A stretch of 55,269 nucleotides of DNA, from assembly GCF_000383235.1 (NCBI RefSeq), contig NZ_KB910950.1:1-55269 (forward strand), read 5' to 3'. A model generated the notes under the pieces. That model saw only the letters and a list, made by a program, of their open reading frames with translations. It made no database searches and had not been told where the DNA came from. A program made the position numbers and the translations under genes. This stretch comes from Bacillus sp. 123MFChir2. GTDB taxonomy: Bacteria > Bacillota > Bacilli > Bacillales > Bacillaceae_G. Shown here piece by piece: positions 42,889-54,797 of this stretch (its first letter is position 1; the number at the start of each line of letters is the position of its first letter).

Positions 42889-44997
42889 ATGAATGACATT
42901 TATGAACTAGAGTTAGGGAAATTAAATCACACGCTTTCACAAATTAATCGTCAATTGAAGAAACTAGAGAGTATTCCAGTTTACCATGGAGAAAATTTTA
43001 CAGAACAAGTGCTTGAAACGATGCGAGAATCTAATCGTCAAAGATTTCGTATTGCCAGTGAAGAACCTTATTTTGGACGATTAGACTTTCAAGAAGAAGG
43101 GCATGCAGAGCCAGCACCAGTTTATATTGGTAAAGTAGGTGCTTCTGACGAAGAAACGCAGCAACCAATCGTTGTTGATTGGCGGGCGCCTGTTGCCAGT
43201 ATGTTTTATTCATTTACAGGAGGAGAAGATGCAGCTTTTTATGATTCTCCAGAAGGAATCGTTGAAGGAATTGTTCACTTAAAACGCAATATTTCTGTTA
43301 GGAAACAAACACTCGAACGTGTTGTGGATACATATGTAAGAGGAAGTGAGGATCTCTCACTAGCAGATGATTTTCTTCTCTATCGTTTAGGAGAAAATAA
43401 GGATAACAAATTAAAAGATATTGTTTCAACAATTCAAGCAGAACAAAATGATATTATCCGTGCTGAAAAAAATGTTCCTCTTATTATTCAAGGTGTTGCA
43501 GGTAGTGGGAAAACAACGATTGCTCTGCATCGTCTTGCTTTTTTAATTTATCAATATCAAGAGCAAATTAAGGCTGAGAAAATGATTGTTTTTGCACCAA
43601 ATAGTATATTTCTCGATTATATTTCCAGCGTGTTACCAGAGCTTGGTGTTGGCGACATTTATCAAACTACGTTTCAAGATTGGGCATTACATACTTTAGA
43701 AAATAGTGCGCTTGTAAAAAATACCGATAAACAATTACAACAAGCATTTTCCATTCATAAAAATAAAGATGATATCATGGCTGGTAAATTAAAAGGATCA
43801 ATCACGTTTCAACTATATATCAAGCAAAGTCTACCCAACTACGAGAAAAGTATAGTGCCAACGAATAATTTTGAACCTTGGGATGGTTCGGTATTGCATG
43901 GACAAATCATTCAGCAATGGTTTGAAGCAGAATATAAACATTATCCAGTTGGAAAGCGAAGAGAGCGAATTGTTGCTCGCATGAAGCGTTGGATTGAGAT
44001 GGAACTCAAAATGATTTCAGATACAAATAAAAAGAAACAACTTAAGAAACAAGGAACCCAAAGACTGAATAGTTATTTAAAATGTTGGCCGAAGATGACT
44101 GCATTATCCTTTTACAGTATGCTAATGAAACAAGATGATATTGTAAGTGTGTTGCCAGCTGAACTCGTACAAGAAACAGCGAAAAACTGCCGAAAAAAAG
44201 AAGTGGCACTAGAAGATTTAGCACCGCTTATTTATATTCATCACTATTTAGAAGGCATAAAGATTGGACAGAAATTTCATCATGTTGTAATTGATGAGGC
44301 GCAAGACTTCTCACCATTTCAACTTTCCGTTTTAAAAGAAATAACGCTAGGTAATTCTTTTACTATTTTAGGTGATTTATCACAAGCGATTCATGAGTAT
44401 CAAGGTATCGATGATTGGAAACAGTTTCAAGATGTATTTGATCACAACGCACAGTACTTTGAATTAACGAGAAGTTATCGCTCAACAAAAGAAATTATTT
44501 ATTTTGCAAATGAAGTGATTCAAACAGCAAATATTCCAGTAGGTCTTGCTAATCCTGTGTTTCGCAGTGGTGAAAATGTAAAAGTCGTCTCAACAAAAGA
44601 TCAATTGCAATCTATTCTATCTACTGTAAAGACTATGCAAGAACAAAATGTAAAAACGATTGCGATTATCGGACGTACAGAGGAAGAATGCCGTGAAATA
44701 TATGGGAAACTCACAGAAGCTGGTATTTCTACAAATATAATAGAAGCGAATCAAAGTAAATATGAAGGCGGTATTTCAGTCGTTCCTGTTTATTTAGCGA
44801 AAGGATTAGAATTTGACGCAGTACTGCTTATGGATGTAGATGAAACTCATTATAAACAAACAAAGCAAGATGCAAAATTGTTATATGTCGGGTGTACTCG
44901 CTCGCTACATGACTTATGGATTTTTTATTCGGGGACATGTTCACCTTTAATTCAACAAATTCCAAAAGAGTTGTACGAAGAAAGGATCGATGTTTAA
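42889..44997 (+). CDS. HelD-type ATPase (second paralogue)
   Basis: A 702-residue HelD-family UvrD-like ATPase, shorter than the 782-residue paralogue at 7218. N-terminal coiled coil (about 1-55), YFGRLDFQEEG, VVDWRAPVASMFY, Walker A QGVAGSGKTTIALHR (about residue 204), Walker B VIDEAQDFSPFQ (about 467), LTRSYRSTKE, LAKGLEFDAV and VGCTRSLHDL are present. ATG at 42889 follows GGGAGGG. Expected to bind RNA polymerase, but the function of the second copy is not known. Confidence 0.9.
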   Translation: MNDIYELELGKLNHTLSQINRQLKKLESIPVYHGENFTEQVLETMRESNRQRFRIASEEPYFGRLDFQEEGHAEPAPVYIGKVGASDEETQQPIVVDWRAPVASMFYSFTGGEDAAFYDSPEGIVEGIVHLKRNISVRKQTLERVVDTYVRGSEDLSLADDFLLYRLGENKDNKLKDIVSTIQAEQNDIIRAEKNVPLIIQGVAGSGKTTIALHRLAFLIYQYQEQIKAEKMIVFAPNSIFLDYISSVLPELGVGDIYQTTFQDWALHTLENSALVKNTDKQLQQAFSIHKNKDDIMAGKLKGSITFQLYIKQSLPNYEKSIVPTNNFEPWDGSVLHGQIIQQWFEAEYKHYPVGKRRERIVARMKRWIEMELKMISDTNKKKQLKKQGTQRLNSYLKCWPKMTALSFYSMLMKQDDIVSVLPAELVQETAKNCRKKEVALEDLAPLIYIHHYLEGIKIGQKFHHVVIDEAQDFSPFQLSVLKEITLGNSFTILGDLSQAIHEYQGIDDWKQFQDVFDHNAQYFELTRSYRSTKEIIYFANEVIQTANIPVGLANPVFRSGENVKVVSTKDQLQSILSTVKTMQEQNVKTIAIIGRTEEECREIYGKLTEAGISTNIIEANQSKYEGGISVVPVYLAKGLEFDAVLLMDVDETHYKQTKQDAKLLYVGCTRSLHDLWIFYSGTCSPLIQQIPKELYEERIDV

Positions 44998-45101
44998 TTA
45001 AGAAGGAAATGAAATTACAAGCTATGGCTCTGAAAGTACGCTATGTTTCATGTTACTTTTAGCGTTATAGCTATTTTTATAAATTGTTCTAAAAAGCATG
45101 T

Positions 45102-45422
45102 TTACTCAGCAGGTCGTGGTCCTGCATCCATTCCTGAGTTTTCTACTGTTAAAACAGGACGAACTGTCATGTCTGGATTTATATATACTTGACATGATAA
45201 GCGTAAGTGATCTTCTACACCTTTTTCCGCAAATGCAATTTTTTCAACCTTACCAGGCTCACAAAAATCACCATCTAATATTTCCAATCGGCAAGTTGTA
45301 CATTTAGCTTTACCGCCGCAGTGATGAAGAATATTTACACCATTGTCTTCTAGCGCCAATACTAATTTTGTTCCTGTTTCTACTTCAAAAGTACCTCTTC
45401 CAAGAACGGTTATTTTTGGCAT
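45102..45422 (-). CDS. 2Fe-2S ferredoxin
   Basis: A 106-residue plant/adrenodoxin-type ferredoxin. Cluster ligands are visible in HHCGGKAKCTTCRLEI (three Cys of C-x5-C-x2-C) and RLSCQVY. It resembles ferredoxins encoded singly in bacilli. GGAGAGTA precedes the ATG. No partner reductase gene is adjacent. Confidence 0.93.
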   Translation of the reverse strand: MPKITVLGRGTFEVETGTKLVLALEDNGVNILHHCGGKAKCTTCRLEILDGDFCEPGKVEKIAFAEKGVEDHLRLSCQVYINPDMTVRPVLTVENSGMDAGPRPAE

Positions 45423-45528
45423 TTTATACTCTCCTTCTATAAAATATGAATAACATAATTATCACCTTACCCTGTAAAAGGTAAACGTAAGAGCAATAAA
45501 ATTTATTATAAATAATTTCAAAACTTCC

Positions 45529-45555
45529 GTAACTTTTTTCTTTGTTGGATCGTTT
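45529..45555 (+). promoter_or_regulatory. ECF-type promoter of the sigma factor gene
   Basis: GTAAC (45529-45533) followed by a T-run, 17 bases, then CGTTT (45551-45555). This matches the AAC...CGT format of Bacillus ECF promoters. It lies 34 bp upstream of the sigma factor start, so autoregulation is likely. Confidence 0.5.
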
Positions 45556-45588
45556 ATTAAATAAGCGCGCTTAAAAGGAGTGATCACT

Positions 45589-46284
45589 TTGAATACGAAA
45601 AGAAAGTCGATGTTACAACCTAATTTAGAAATTCAACAATCTAATAGATCAATCATTATTAAACACTATGCAGAACTAAAGCGTTATTGTACGTTTTTAA
45701 CGAAAAACAAATGGGATGGAGAAGATCTCGCACAAGAAACAATATGTAAAGTGTTAAAAAAATATACGGATATGGAATGGAAGCAAAGTATTTGTTTAAC
45801 GTTGCTGTACAAAGTAGCTCGCAATCAATGGCTGGATCAAATGCGAACAAAAGCATATGAAACAGAAAGCGATAAAGAAGCTTCTTATGAACCGCATGAA
45901 AATGTTGCTGAATTATATGATTTAATCGAAACGATACTATCTTGTTTAAATGAAATGCAAACGGTCATTTTCTTATTAAAGGATGTGTTTGAATATAGCT
46001 TAGCTGATATTGCAGCTATTACTTCTATGTCAGAAGGAGCGGTAAAAGCTTCCTTGTTTCGAACACGTAACAAACTGAAAACGATAAAAGAAGAGGAACG
46101 TTTTGTAATTTCAAAAGACATGGAAGAAGATATGGAAATACTCGTAAAAGCGATTCGGAAACAAAGGCCAGAGTTATTAATAGAACTCATGCCAACACTG
46201 AAATTTTCAAAAATCTCACAACAACAACCATTCCTTTTATTACACAAAAAATCTTTTTACAACTGTTTCTCATGTGCTGCTTAA
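45589..46284 (+). CDS. ECF-type RNA polymerase sigma factor
   Basis: A 231-residue sigma-70 family factor with regions 2 and 4. Region 2: WDGEDLAQETICKVLKKY; region 4: LNEMQTVIFLLKDVFEYSLA, then SEGAVKASLFRTRNKLKT. A C-terminal extension of about 55 residues ends YNCFSCAA, with two Cys. TTG at 45589 is taken as start, with AAAGGAGTGATCAC before it; a GTG three codons earlier lies in the RBS. No anti-sigma gene follows; instead clpP2 starts 24 bp downstream. The signal it answers is unknown. Confidence 0.87.
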   Translation: MNTKRKSMLQPNLEIQQSNRSIIIKHYAELKRYCTFLTKNKWDGEDLAQETICKVLKKYTDMEWKQSICLTLLYKVARNQWLDQMRTKAYETESDKEASYEPHENVAELYDLIETILSCLNEMQTVIFLLKDVFEYSLADIAAITSMSEGAVKASLFRTRNKLKTIKEEERFVISKDMEEDMEILVKAIRKQRPELLIELMPTLKFSKISQQQPFLLLHKKSFYNCFSCAA

Positions 46285-46308
46285 ACAAAAAATGATGGAG
46301 GGATTTTT

Positions 46309-46884
46309 ATGAATGCGATTCCTTATGTGATAGAACAAACGAAACTTGGAGAACGTTCATATGATATTTATTCTCGGTTATTAAAGGATAGAATTATTAT
46401 GATTGGGCAAGAAATTAATGATCAAGTTGCCAGTAGTGTTGTAGCGCAGTTATTATTCTTAACGGCAGAAAATGCAGAGAAGGACATATCTATTTATATT
46501 AACAGTCCTGGCGGTTCAACTTCTGCAGGTTTTGCTATTTTAGATACGATGAATTATATTAAGCCAGATGTGCAAACCATATGTATCGGTCTAGCAGCTT
46601 CGTTTGGAGCATTATTGTTACTATCGGGAGCAGAAGGGAAGCGATTTGCTTTGCCAAATAGTGAAATTATGATTCATCAGCCACTCGGCGGAACGCAAGG
46701 GCAAGCAACTGAAATTGAGATTTCAGCAAGACGGATTTTGAAATTAAAAGAACATATCAATCAAATTATTGCCGATAAAACAGGACAGCCAGTTGAGAAA
46801 GTAGCAAAAGATACAGAACGGGATTACTTTATGAGTGCAGAAGAGGCAAAAACATACGGTATTGTAGATGGGATTATCGGTTAA
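46309..46884 (+). CDS. clpP: ATP-dependent Clp protease proteolytic subunit, second copy
   Basis: A 191-residue ClpP. Ser in [11 protein letters not shown], His in MIHQPLGG and the Asp region [13 protein letters not shown] give the catalytic triad. FINSPGG-type block [11 protein letters not shown] is present. Length is normal. Position beside a sigma factor identifies it as the lineage's extra ClpP rather than the core copy. AATGATGGAGGG precedes the ATG. It forms an operon with the sigma factor. Confidence 0.93.
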   Translation: MNAIPYVIEQTKLGERSYDIYSRLLKDRIIMIGQEINDQVASSVVAQLLFLTAENAEKDISIYINSPGGSTSAGFAILDTMNYIKPDVQTICIGLAASFGALLLLSGAEGKRFALPNSEIMIHQPLGGTQGQATEIEISARRILKLKEHINQIIADKTGQPVEKVAKDTERDYFMSAEEAKTYGIVDGIIG

Positions 46885-46889
46885 AGCTG

Positions 46890-46932
46890 AAGAGGGGTTA
46901 TTGAAAGGTATTGTTCAATAACCTCTTTTTGA
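46890..46932 (+). terminator. Rho-independent terminator after clpP
   Basis: AAGAGGGGTTATTGAA and TTCAATAACCTCTTT stem with AGGTATTG loop, then TT. Confidence 0.85.
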
Positions 46933-47032
46933 ATAATAAACAATTGAATTTTCTCAATTCATGGAATAAAATGAAAATATTATATATTTTTCCTTATTAA
47001 TATATAAAATACATATTGTTTAAGGGGTTACT

Positions 47033-48085
47033 ATGCAAAGAAAAAGATTAAGAAATTTAGATATTCATATTGGAAAATTAAAACCAGGAACATTTAATGC
47101 AATTACAGATGTAGAAGGTGTTATCGTCGGTCACAAAACAATTTTAGATAAAGATGTTTGTTCTGGACTTTCCGTCATTCTCCCTAACAACGGGAATCTA
47201 GCTGGATCACATTTTCCAGCAGGTTTTTTCTCTTTTAATGGAACGGGTGAATTCACAGGAAGTCATTGGATTGATGAAACAGGTACTCTTGTAACTCCGA
47301 TTGTTTTTACTGGTAGTCATTTGCTTGGATTAGCACATCATTTTCTGTCACGTGCTACAAGAAGAATCGAAAATTTAGAGCCTTTCTCAAATGGGATAGT
47401 TGCAGAGACGTGGGATGGATGGTTAAGTGATTTAGAAAAAACATCCATGACATATGAGGATTTAGAAGAAGCGATTTCTCATGCCAAATCTGGCGTGGTC
47501 GAAGAAGGAAATGTCGGCGGCGGTACAGGAATGATTTGTTTTGAATTTAAAGGTGGCATTGGCACTTCTTCTCGCGTTATTGAATGTGAATCAGGGACTT
47601 ATACAGTCGGGGCTCTTGTACAAACCAATTTTGGTAGAAGAGAAGATTTTGTTCTTAATCATAAACCCGTTGGCAGTATCTTAAATGAAACGGAAATTCC
47701 ATTACCATGGAGCACTCCGGAAAATGCAGGCTCTCTTCTCGTTACAGTAGCAACAGATGCGCCGTTATTACCTTCACAATGTGAAAGAATATCAAAAAGA
47801 GCATCGCTAGCAATGGCTAAATTAGGTGGTATTGGAGAAGAAGGTAGTGGGGATTTCTTCCTAACTTTTTCAACGGGGAATTGCTATTCTTACGATAATG
47901 AAACTCCTTATCCTCTCGATATGTTTCCATCAGAACAGTTAGATTTTATTTTTGAGGCGGCGATTGAATCTGTTCAAGAAGCAATTGTTAATTCTATGTG
48001 TATGGCAGAAACGATAACAGGACAAAAAGAGAGACAAGTACATGCATTGCCGTTAGACAAGTTAGTAGAAATCTTAAAATCTTAA
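47033..48085 (+). CDS. P1 family (DmpA-like) aminopeptidase
   Basis: A 350-residue N-terminal nucleophile hydrolase of the DmpA/BapA group. NAITDVEGVIVGHKTI at the N-terminus and EEGNVGGGTGMICFEFKGGI in the middle are family blocks. Autocleavage to alpha and beta chains normally occurs at a Gly-Ser/Thr; the probable site is near SLLVTVATDAPLLPSQCERI. It removes N-terminal D- or L-amino acids or beta-peptides. AAGGGGTTACT precedes the ATG. Confidence 0.9.
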   Translation: MQRKRLRNLDIHIGKLKPGTFNAITDVEGVIVGHKTILDKDVCSGLSVILPNNGNLAGSHFPAGFFSFNGTGEFTGSHWIDETGTLVTPIVFTGSHLLGLAHHFLSRATRRIENLEPFSNGIVAETWDGWLSDLEKTSMTYEDLEEAISHAKSGVVEEGNVGGGTGMICFEFKGGIGTSSRVIECESGTYTVGALVQTNFGRREDFVLNHKPVGSILNETEIPLPWSTPENAGSLLVTVATDAPLLPSQCERISKRASLAMAKLGGIGEEGSGDFFLTFSTGNCYSYDNETPYPLDMFPSEQLDFIFEAAIESVQEAIVNSMCMAETITGQKERQVHALPLDKLVEILKS

Positions 48086-48120
48086 ACTAGGTAATGTATT
48101 GTCATCGACAGGGGGCCTTT

Positions 48121-48483
48121 ATGTTTTATAGAAGGAAGTTTTATATTGTAAAAAGCGAGTTTGTTGAAATTTTTAACACTCATTTTAATGAAACGAACTT
48201 ACCTAATCAATTAAAATGCGGTTCACGGCTAATAGGGCGATGGATGAAAGATAATGGTGATGGCACCGCCGAAGTTTTTGCTATATGGGAATATGATAGT
48301 TATGAGGATTATGTAGAAATTGAATCCAAAATTAGAAGTGATCAGGCTCATCTTAAACGGATTCATGACTGGTACGAAAAACACGGTGGAAGAGAGCGTG
48401 TGTTAAAGGAATATATATTGGAGATGAGAAACGAAGCTTTAGAATCAACTGTAACGGGAACCAAATCACATATGAATGAGTAA
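48121..48483 (+). CDS. NIPSNAP family protein
   Basis: A 120-residue ferredoxin-like-fold protein. MFYRRKFYIVKSEFVEIFNT and GDGTAEVFAIWEYDSYEDYV are typical NIPSNAP features. The ATG at 48121 (GGGGGCCTTT upstream) is preferred over one nine codons earlier. Function unknown. Confidence 0.78.
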   Translation: MFYRRKFYIVKSEFVEIFNTHFNETNLPNQLKCGSRLIGRWMKDNGDGTAEVFAIWEYDSYEDYVEIESKIRSDQAHLKRIHDWYEKHGGRERVLKEYILEMRNEALESTVTGTKSHMNE

Positions 48484-48571
48484 TTTTAAGTATTCTTTTT
48501 TTTATGAAAAAGGCACGATTGTTCAAACTTGATCCAGTTTTGTTAGGAGTATACAAATAGGGGGAGTATAT

Positions 48572-49042
48572 ATGTTTTCTCACGATCAAAATTGCTTTAT
48601 TTGTAACAAACACGAAGGAAGTATATCTGTGCCAGGCGGTGTCATTTACGAAGATGACTTTGTCTATGTTGGACATGTGTATTGGGAGGGAGAGGAAACA
48701 TATTTAGGTTATTTGATGATCGATACGAAAAGACATACACCAGGATTGGCGGAATTAAATGAAAAAGAAGCGCAAACATTCGGGCTCATTGTTAGTAGAG
48801 TAAGCCGTGCTTTAAAAGAATGCGAGGGTGCGGAACATATTTATGCATTTGTATCTGGAAATGGCGTACCACATATGCATATGCATCTTATTCCGCGCTA
48901 TCCGAACACTCCAAAAGAATATTGGTCTCCAACAAAAATTGCAACATGGCCAGGGGCGCCTCTAGGAAGAGAAAAAGAAATTGAACAATTATGTGAAAGG
49001 ATTAAAATGTATTTGGTGAATGTATATGAATATAATGGATAA
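48572..49042 (+). CDS. HIT family protein
   Basis: A 156-residue histidine-triad nucleotide hydrolase or transferase. CFICNKHE near the start may bind zinc, and the triad is PHMHMHLIPRYP (H-x-H-x-H). AGGGGGAGT precedes the ATG. Its last 23 bp overlap the PP2C-like gene, so the two are probably coupled. Confidence 0.9.
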   Translation: MFSHDQNCFICNKHEGSISVPGGVIYEDDFVYVGHVYWEGEETYLGYLMIDTKRHTPGLAELNEKEAQTFGLIVSRVSRALKECEGAEHIYAFVSGNGVPHMHMHLIPRYPNTPKEYWSPTKIATWPGAPLGREKEIEQLCERIKMYLVNVYEYNG

Positions 49043-49859
49043 ACCTCAGCAGTTTACATGGATAGGGAATGAAGAGATGTGTATCGATGAAGTAAATATT
49101 GATCAATGCGGTGATGTAATAATTGGGAGATATGGCGGGAACAAAATCGCTGGTGCTAAAAAGAACGAAGACGGAGCATTAGTGTGGGCGTATAACGATT
49201 GGGAACTTGCTATGATTTTAGATGCACACTATAGCGCGGAAAGTACAGCATTATTAGTAAAAACGATGCAAAATGAGTTTTCTAATCTAAAAGTCTTGTT
49301 AAATGAGCCGATAGAAACGGTATTTAACTCTGTAGAAAAACATATATTATCTATTTTTCAATCTGAATCATTTCAACAATCTTGCCGGCGTATAAAAGGA
49401 GAAACAGCTTGTTTAATTTGTGTACGAAAAGAAAATTATCTCTGGTGGTTATCCATTGGAGATTGTCTCGTATATCTTCTGCATGATGAATTACATAAAT
49501 TAGGTCAGTATACTTTGAATCAACGAAACTTCTATGAATGGATTGGCTTTATCAATACATTTTCATTACCAGTTCCTTGTTATTCATCTGGAGTTCGAGA
49601 ATTGCGTACTGGACATAACCGTATTGTAATGGTGACGGATGGTGTATTAGAATGCGGTGAACAATATTACGAAAAACCATGCAACTTATATACTGATCTC
49701 TATGCAAATAGAGAGACTATACAACTAACGGATTGTATTGAAAAAGTATTACAGCATGTACATCAGCAGCAAGGAAGAGATAGTGCGACGATTATAAGCT
49801 GGGATTATATCAATTCTTTACCATCTACTTATCCTAGTGATCAAATATTTCAAAAGTAA
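49020..49859 (+). CDS. PP2C-like protein phosphatase
   Basis: A 279-residue protein with a PPM/PP2C-type fold. NEDGALVWAYNDWELAMILD, LWWLSIGDCLVYLLHD and RIVMVTDGVLECGEQY carry the expected metal-binding Asp residues. The usual DGMGGH motif is replaced by LDAHYSAEST, so activity could be altered. Start is uncertain: ATGs at 49020, 49026 and 49035 all lie within the HIT gene's end without a clear RBS. Overlap suggests translational coupling. Confidence 0.72.
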   Translation: MYMNIMDKPQQFTWIGNEEMCIDEVNIDQCGDVIIGRYGGNKIAGAKKNEDGALVWAYNDWELAMILDAHYSAESTALLVKTMQNEFSNLKVLLNEPIETVFNSVEKHILSIFQSESFQQSCRRIKGETACLICVRKENYLWWLSIGDCLVYLLHDELHKLGQYTLNQRNFYEWIGFINTFSLPVPCYSSGVRELRTGHNRIVMVTDGVLECGEQYYEKPCNLYTDLYANRETIQLTDCIEKVLQHVHQQQGRDSATIISWDYINSLPSTYPSDQIFQK

Positions 49860-49889
49860 AGTTTAATTCTTGTAAAGAAGGAGGATAAC

Positions 49890-50456
49890 ATGGATTTAGA
49901 AATTGTTTTTGAAGAATTTCCGATGTTGGAATCTACGAATTTAGTATTAAAGAAAATTGAAGATGTTCATTTGCAGGACCTATATGCAATCTATAGTAAC
50001 GATAAAGTATTTGAATACTGTGGAATAATACCGAAGCATAATATAAAGACGGTAAGTAAAATGATTCAACACTTTGAGAGAGACTATGACAAGCAGAGTA
50101 GAATTAAATGGGGAATTTTTCAAAAGAATAAAAGTGATACATTAGTTGGAATTGTTGAAACATTAGATTTTAATCGCAAGGTAAATATGGCCACAATCGG
50201 ATACTTTTTAGCAGAAGAATACTGGGGGAGAGGGATTGCGTCTGAGGCGGTTCAAACAGTTGTAAAATTTTTATTTGAGGATGTCCATATAAATCGAATA
50301 CAAGCTGAAGTAATGCCAGTAAATGATATATCAAAGAAGGTACTTTTAAAGAACGGGTTCATAAAAGAAGGATTATTAAGACAAGCTACATTATGGTCTG
50401 GGAAGGGGATTGTTGATTTAGAAATATATAGTGTTTTACATGAGGATTATAAATAA
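49890..50456 (+). CDS. GNAT family N-acetyltransferase (RimJ/RimL-like)
   Basis: A 188-residue GNAT. LESTNLVLKKIEDVHLQDLY at the N-terminus, the acetyl-CoA binding block YWGRGIASEAVQTVVKFLF, and NDISKKVLLKNGFIKEGLL are typical of ribosomal-protein-type acetyltransferases. AAGAAGGAGGATAA precedes the ATG. It lies 30 bp after the PP2C-like gene and may be co-transcribed. Substrate unknown. Confidence 0.9.
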   Translation: MDLEIVFEEFPMLESTNLVLKKIEDVHLQDLYAIYSNDKVFEYCGIIPKHNIKTVSKMIQHFERDYDKQSRIKWGIFQKNKSDTLVGIVETLDFNRKVNMATIGYFLAEEYWGRGIASEAVQTVVKFLFEDVHINRIQAEVMPVNDISKKVLLKNGFIKEGLLRQATLWSGKGIVDLEIYSVLHEDYK

Positions 50457-50536
50457 TGTGGACATACTTATAATCCTTCAATTAAACAATGAATGACCTT
50501 TTTCGTAAAGTTAACTATATAAATTCATTATGAAGA

Positions 50537-50576
50537 GGCAAATTAGCATTTCTCCTATATGGAATGCTAATTTGCC
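50537..50576. terminator. Strong hairpin between convergent genes
   Basis: GGCAAATTAGCATT and AATGCTAATTTGCC, perfect 14-base arms with a 12-base loop. No T-run on either strand, so it may be a weak terminator or a repeat relic. Confidence 0.5.
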
Positions 50577-50634
50577 CCTAGTTGTAAGAACGCTAGTACT
50601 ACCTCCACTAATTAAATCTGGACGTATTCGGCGA

Positions 50635-53593
<2,959 letters not shown>

Positions 53594-53642
53594 AAAAGGA
53601 CAATACATATTAGTTATATAAAACATGTATTGTCCTTTTTTA
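53594..53642. terminator. Bidirectional hairpin terminator
   Basis: AAAAGGACAATACAT and ATGTATTGTCCTTTT perfect arms, with A-run on one side and T-run on the other. Confidence 0.8.
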
Positions 53643-53793
53643 TTAGGATTTTTTCAATTTAAGTCTTGATAATGTACGATTTTTTACTTTTGGTGACGTG
53701 ACCCCTTCATAGCGATAAGAAACAGTCATTATTTATTCAAAGCGTTCGTAATAAAATGATACAAGAACATTCATGTTAACGGGAGGAAGAGGA

Positions 53794-54219
53794 ATGCACT
53801 ACAACGATCGGAAAAAGAAATGGAACGACTTTTCCAAAACAATGCCGCATTCTCTTTTAGATGTGAAAAACAAGTTAAAGAAAAAATGTGAAAACAAACA
53901 ACTTCCCGTTAAAACATGGAAGTTAACAGAAGAAGAAACAATGATAATTCATAAAATAAAAGAACAAACAAGACGACACAACAAAAATAATGTGACGCGA
54001 ACGCACGTTTATTATCGTTTTTACCGCCGATACCCAGAAATACAATGGGCATTACTTGGGCATATGGTATCGCGTAATGGAGGTTGGAATATGACTGATT
54101 TAAAAGGGGAGTTATATACAAGACTATTGTCAGAAAAAGATCAACTCACCTTTTTTTCTTTTCTAGAACGAGGGAACTGGTTATTAAAAATAGGCAAGAG
54201 AAGAATAATCCATTTTTAA
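53794..54219 (+). CDS. DUF2515 family protein, apparently truncated
   Basis: A 141-residue protein. RTHVYYRFYRRYPEIQWALL and GHMVSRNGGWNMTDLKGELY are the N-terminal DUF2515 (YppC-like) blocks. Family members are about 300 or more residues; here the frame leaves the expected sequence after FFSFLERGNWL and stops 12 codons later. It is therefore probably a truncated gene. ATG at 53794 follows GGGAGGAAGAGG. A terminator and a TnpB relic follow. Confidence 0.65.
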   Translation: MHYNDRKKKWNDFSKTMPHSLLDVKNKLKKKCENKQLPVKTWKLTEEETMIIHKIKEQTRRHNKNNVTRTHVYYRFYRRYPEIQWALLGHMVSRNGGWNMTDLKGELYTRLLSEKDQLTFFSFLERGNWLLKIGKRRIIHF

Positions 54220-54242
54220 AAAGTAACATTTGTTTCGAATTG

Positions 54243-54270
54243 AGAGCTGTTTATACAGCTCTTTTTTATA
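54243..54270 (+). terminator. Rho-independent terminator
   Basis: AGAGCTGT-TTAT-ACAGCTCT followed by TTTTT. Confidence 0.85.
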
Positions 54271-54284
54271 AAAACTAAATTTAA

Positions 54285-54428
54285 GCAAAACAAAGACAAC
54301 TTACATTAGACAAGAATACGTATCTTTTTCTAAAGGAAATGCCTTCTCAGCTGTTGCAAGAAGTTTTTGCACGTTTGAAAAAAGCATTTGATTATTTTTT
54401 TCGTAAAGAAGCAAAGTATCCAAAATAG
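54285..54428 (+). pseudogene. TnpB (IS605 OrfB) transposon-nuclease relic
   Basis: An open stretch of 47 codons without a start reads RQLTLDKNTYLFLKEMPSQL, then LQEVFARLKKAFDYFFRKEA and KYPK. FLKExPSQxLQ...AFxxFFR...YPxF is the N-terminal block of IS605-family TnpB proteins. It ends at a TAG. No start, RuvC-like catalytic domain or element ends can be found; this is a fragment only. It lies 65 bp after the truncated DUF2515 gene, so an insertion may have caused that truncation. Confidence 0.6.
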
Positions 54429-54797
54429 AAAAGATGAGTTGAACCCTTATAAAGGGGTACAGCTGAGATAACGTGTAAAAACAGGTCATAGACTTACTTT
54501 TATTTCCAACAATAACCTGTTGGGTACTGACAACCAAACACGGATTTTATACGTTAAAGATATACAGGATTTCATGCAGGCTACGAGAACCGTTTAAATT
54601 ACTAAATGCTGTTGTGACAGGTATGTATGAAATTCCGCATACAGCGGAGGAACGAAAGGCTGGAAGACTCTTGGTATGAAGGGTTTTCTGGGAGTTGGTT
54701 ACTGCTGATAATGATACTTTACATGAATATCCTATTCATCCAATTTTGTACAAAATCGTCCTTACTGATGGTACAATTAAAGTCATGGAGGGGTATT
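54429..54797. other. Decayed gene remnants
   Basis: About 370 bp with no intact gene. One open frame (about 54551-54679, +) reads REPFKLLNAVVTGMYEIPHT, then AEERKAGRLLV, and looks protein-like. No family could be assigned. The rest is featureless. Confidence 0.3.

Noticed and set aside
54301-54537. 78-codon minus-strand ORF
   Set aside because: It has only a TTG start without RBS, and the opposite strand carries the TnpB-like reading, which is better supported.
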